Shown here one piece after another: positions 62,243 to 64,000 of a DNA stretch of 64,000 bases; within the stretch, counting starts at the first letter, position 1; every line of letters begins with the position of its first letter. The notes under the pieces were generated by a model. The model ran no database searches. It was not told where the DNA came from and worked only from the letters and a program-made list of their open reading frames with translations. The DNA is from Halanaerobium sp041694515 (GTDB lineage Bacteria; Bacillota; Halanaerobiia; Halanaerobiales; Halanaerobiaceae): assembly GCA_041694515.1 (NCBI GenBank), contig JASMSZ010000035.1, forward strand, positions 1 through 64,000, given 5' to 3'. A program made the position numbers and the translations under genes.

Positions 62243-63919
62243 ATGAATGACAACAATAAAATAAAAAATGTTTCAATGACTACACTGGGTGGAGTCGGAG
62301 AAATCGGAAAGAATATGTGGGTTCTGGAAATTGATGGCGAGATGTTGATAATTGATTCGGGAGTAAAATTTCCAGAAAATGATTTGCTTGGAATAGATCT
62401 GGTAATTCCTGATTATGATTATGTGATTAAGAACAAGGATAAAATCAATGGAATTGTCTTAACACATGGTCATTTAGATCATATTGGTGGTTTACCTTAT
62501 TTGTTAAAAGAAATTAATGCTCCTATTTATGGAACTAAATTAACTCTGGGGCTTTTAGAAGGAAATCTAAAGGAACACAAATTACTAAAAGATACTAGAT
62601 TAAAAGTAGTTCACTCAGGCAAGAAATATCAGGTTGGAAACTTTGGAGTGGAGTTTGTGCGTGTTAATCATAGTATTGCTGATACCTGTGCTCTGGCAAT
62701 TGAAACTCCTCTAGGTACTATAGTTTATGCCAGTGACTTTAAGTTTGATCAGACACCAATTGATGGAGAAGTTGCTGATTTTCATAAACTGGCTGAATTA
62801 GGAGACAGTGAAGAGGGTGTGCTGGCCCTGTTTTCAGATAGTACTAATGTTGAGCGTGAGGGTTATACTCTGTCCGAAAAAGTTGTAGGAGAAACTGTGG
62901 ATGAAATATTTAGAGGTGCTAGAGAAAGAATTATTATTGCCACCTTTGCTTCAAATATTCACAGAGTGCAGCAGGTTGTAGATGCAGCCTTTAAATATAA
63001 TCGCAAGATTGCTTTTACAGGCCGCAGTATGATCAACAATGTGGATATTGCCCGCAGACTTGGTTATCTACAGGTTCCTGCTGACATGATTGTTGATATT
63101 AGAGATTGTTCGGACCTGCCTGACAGTAAAGTAGCTTTACTAACAACAGGAAGTCAGGGAGAGCCTTATGCAGCTCTAACCAGGATGGCCCGGGGAGACC
63201 ATTACCATATTAACATTAAAGAAGGAGATACAGTTATGATCTCTGCTTCTGCAATTCCTGGTAATGAAAAATTTATTGGTCAGACAATTAATAAGCTTTA
63301 CCGACGAGGAGCAGATGTGATTTACGAAGATGTTTCTGGAGTTCATGTTTCGGGCCATGCCAGTCAGGAAGAATTAAAATTAATGTTAAATCTGGTAAAA
63401 CCTAAATATTTTGTTCCAGTTCACGGTGAATACAGACACCTTTATAAACACGCTGATCTGGCGGAAAAAGTTGGTGTACCACGTGATAATATTTATATTG
63501 CTGATGTTGGAGATAAAATAAACTTTTCTGATGAAAAAGTGGAAAAGGACTACAATGTTCAATCCGGAGATGTCCTGATTGATGGACTGGGTATTGGAGA
63601 TGTAGGAAATATCGTTTTAAGAGATAGAAAATTATTATCTGAAGATGGAATTATTATAGTTGTAGTTACAATTGATAAACACGGTAATATACTGGTTGGT
63701 CCAGATATTATTACCAGAGGATTTGTCTATATCAGAGAATCTGAAGAATTAATTGAAGCTGCAACCAGGAGAGTAGAGGATGCGCTCAAAGACTGTGAAG
63801 AAAATAATGTAACGGAATGGTCAGTGCTTAAAAACACTATCCGCAACTCACTCAATAATTATATATATCAAAAAATAAAAAGAAATCCAATGATTTTACC
63901 TGTAATTATGGAAGTATAG
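62243..63919 (+). CDS. rnj: Ribonuclease J
   Basis: Metallo-beta-lactamase fold 5'-3' exo/endoribonuclease of Firmicutes. 558 residues. TLGGVGEIGKNMWVLEIDGE at the N-terminus, zinc motif LTHGHLDHIGGLPYLL (about 72-87), HSIADTCALAIETP, ASDFKFDQTP, beta-CASP domain with FSDSTNVEREGYTLSE and FASNIHRVQQVVDAAFK, GSQGEPYAALTRMARG, HVSGHASQEELKLMLNLVKP and PVHGEYRHL. C-terminal domain helps dimerisation. ATG 62243 has GGAGGTG about 13 bp upstream. It is followed by a hairpin terminator. Confidence 0.97.
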   Translation: MNDNNKIKNVSMTTLGGVGEIGKNMWVLEIDGEMLIIDSGVKFPENDLLGIDLVIPDYDYVIKNKDKINGIVLTHGHLDHIGGLPYLLKEINAPIYGTKLTLGLLEGNLKEHKLLKDTRLKVVHSGKKYQVGNFGVEFVRVNHSIADTCALAIETPLGTIVYASDFKFDQTPIDGEVADFHKLAELGDSEEGVLALFSDSTNVEREGYTLSEKVVGETVDEIFRGARERIIIATFASNIHRVQQVVDAAFKYNRKIAFTGRSMINNVDIARRLGYLQVPADMIVDIRDCSDLPDSKVALLTTGSQGEPYAALTRMARGDHYHINIKEGDTVMISASAIPGNEKFIGQTINKLYRRGADVIYEDVSGVHVSGHASQEELKLMLNLVKPKYFVPVHGEYRHLYKHADLAEKVGVPRDNIYIADVGDKINFSDEKVEKDYNVQSGDVLIDGLGIGDVGNIVLRDRKLLSEDGIIIVVVTIDKHGNILVGPDIITRGFVYIRESEELIEAATRRVEDALKDCEENNVTEWSVLKNTIRNSLNNYIYQKIKRNPMILPVIMEV

Positions 63920-63935
63920 AAATTAAGCTTAAATT

Positions 63936-63964
63936 AACCAGCTGTGTAAAAACAGCTGGTTTTA
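63936..63964 (+). terminator. Rho-independent terminator after rnj
   Basis: 10-bp perfect stem AACCAGCTGT (63936-63945) / ACAGCTGGTT (63952-63961), 6-base loop, then TT. Confidence 0.8.
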
Positions 63965-63967
63965 AAT

Positions 63968-63997
63968 TTGAACATATGTTTCGAAGTGTGCTATAAT
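63968..63997 (+). promoter_or_regulatory. Strong promoter with overlapping LexA-box-like operator
   Basis: TTGAAC (63968-63973), 18-bp spacer, TATAAT (63992-63997) preceded by TGC. TGAACATATGTTTC (63969-63982) matches 13 of 14 positions of the Firmicute SOS box CGAACRNRYGTTYC and overlaps the -35. It should drive a gene just beyond the window. Confidence 0.65.
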
Positions 63998-64000
63998 AAA

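Overview
The window reads as a chromosomal housekeeping segment of a low-GC, anaerobic Firmicute. The best fit is the Halanaerobiales (a Halanaerobium-like halophile); the genus is an inference, not proven from sequence. Support: very AT-rich DNA; strong AGGAGG ribosome binding sites with frequent TTG and GTG starts; Firmicute-type genes (codY, polC, hslVU, nrnA, rnj, YlbF family, pepV); a Trk potassium uptake pair; and a desulforedoxin-like protein typical of anaerobes. Almost every gene is on the + strand. I saw no CRISPR array, prophage, complete insertion sequence, tRNA or rRNA.

Layout. 1-2.2 kb: trkH-trkA on the minus strand (trkA cut by the window edge). 2.3-6.2 kb: dprA-smg-topA. 6.3-9.3 kb: hslV-hslU-codY under a good promoter. 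trmFO and xerC, which often sit between topA and hslV in Firmicutes, are absent here. 9.3-24.9 kb: the classical rpsB, tsf, pyrH, frr, uppS, cdsA, dxr, rseP, ispG, proS, polC series. It has two additions: a small protein after frr and an AI-2E/YtvI-type membrane protein after cdsA. polC is followed at once by a striking 38-bp perfect palindrome inside a GGTACC-rich repeat cluster. 25.0-34.9 kb: rimP, nusA, ylxR, infB, rbfA, nrnA, truB, ribF, rpsO, pnp, with a hairpin in the leader of rimP and a structured leader before rpsO.

35-44 kb: endonuclease IV, a DinG-type helicase fused to a complete RadC-like JAMM motif, a LysM/SleB hydrolase, a polysaccharide deacetylase, dut, then threonine/aspartate-family genes: thrB, a degenerate homoserine dehydrogenase-like protein and aspartokinase. 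Next come a 40-residue desulforedoxin-like gene and asnS. 45.8-57 kb is more accessory: an exported FAD oxidoreductase with possible SLH-like repeats, an O6-alkylguanine methyltransferase, peptidases (pepF, pepV, M18), an alpha/beta hydrolase, a PatB-type C-S lyase, an HI0933-type flavoprotein and a YlbF-family protein. 56.9-64 kb: a glutaredoxin-thioredoxin reductase fusion, acylphosphatase followed by a nicotinamidase remnant (pseudogene), a THUMP-type rRNA methyltransferase, an EamA transporter, asd and rnj. The last 33 bases hold a LexA-box-like site overlapping a strong promoter for a gene beyond the window.

Together the genes cover translation and its control, isoprenoid and phospholipid synthesis for the envelope, chromosome replication and repair, RNA decay, and the aspartate pathway (lysC, asd, thrB). 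No obviously new multigene system is visible. The best leads are the JAMM-helicase fusion, the degenerate homoserine dehydrogenase, the nicotinamidase remnant, the palindrome cluster after polC, two genes whose ribosome binding site is separated from the start by a hairpin, and the terminal LexA-like box.
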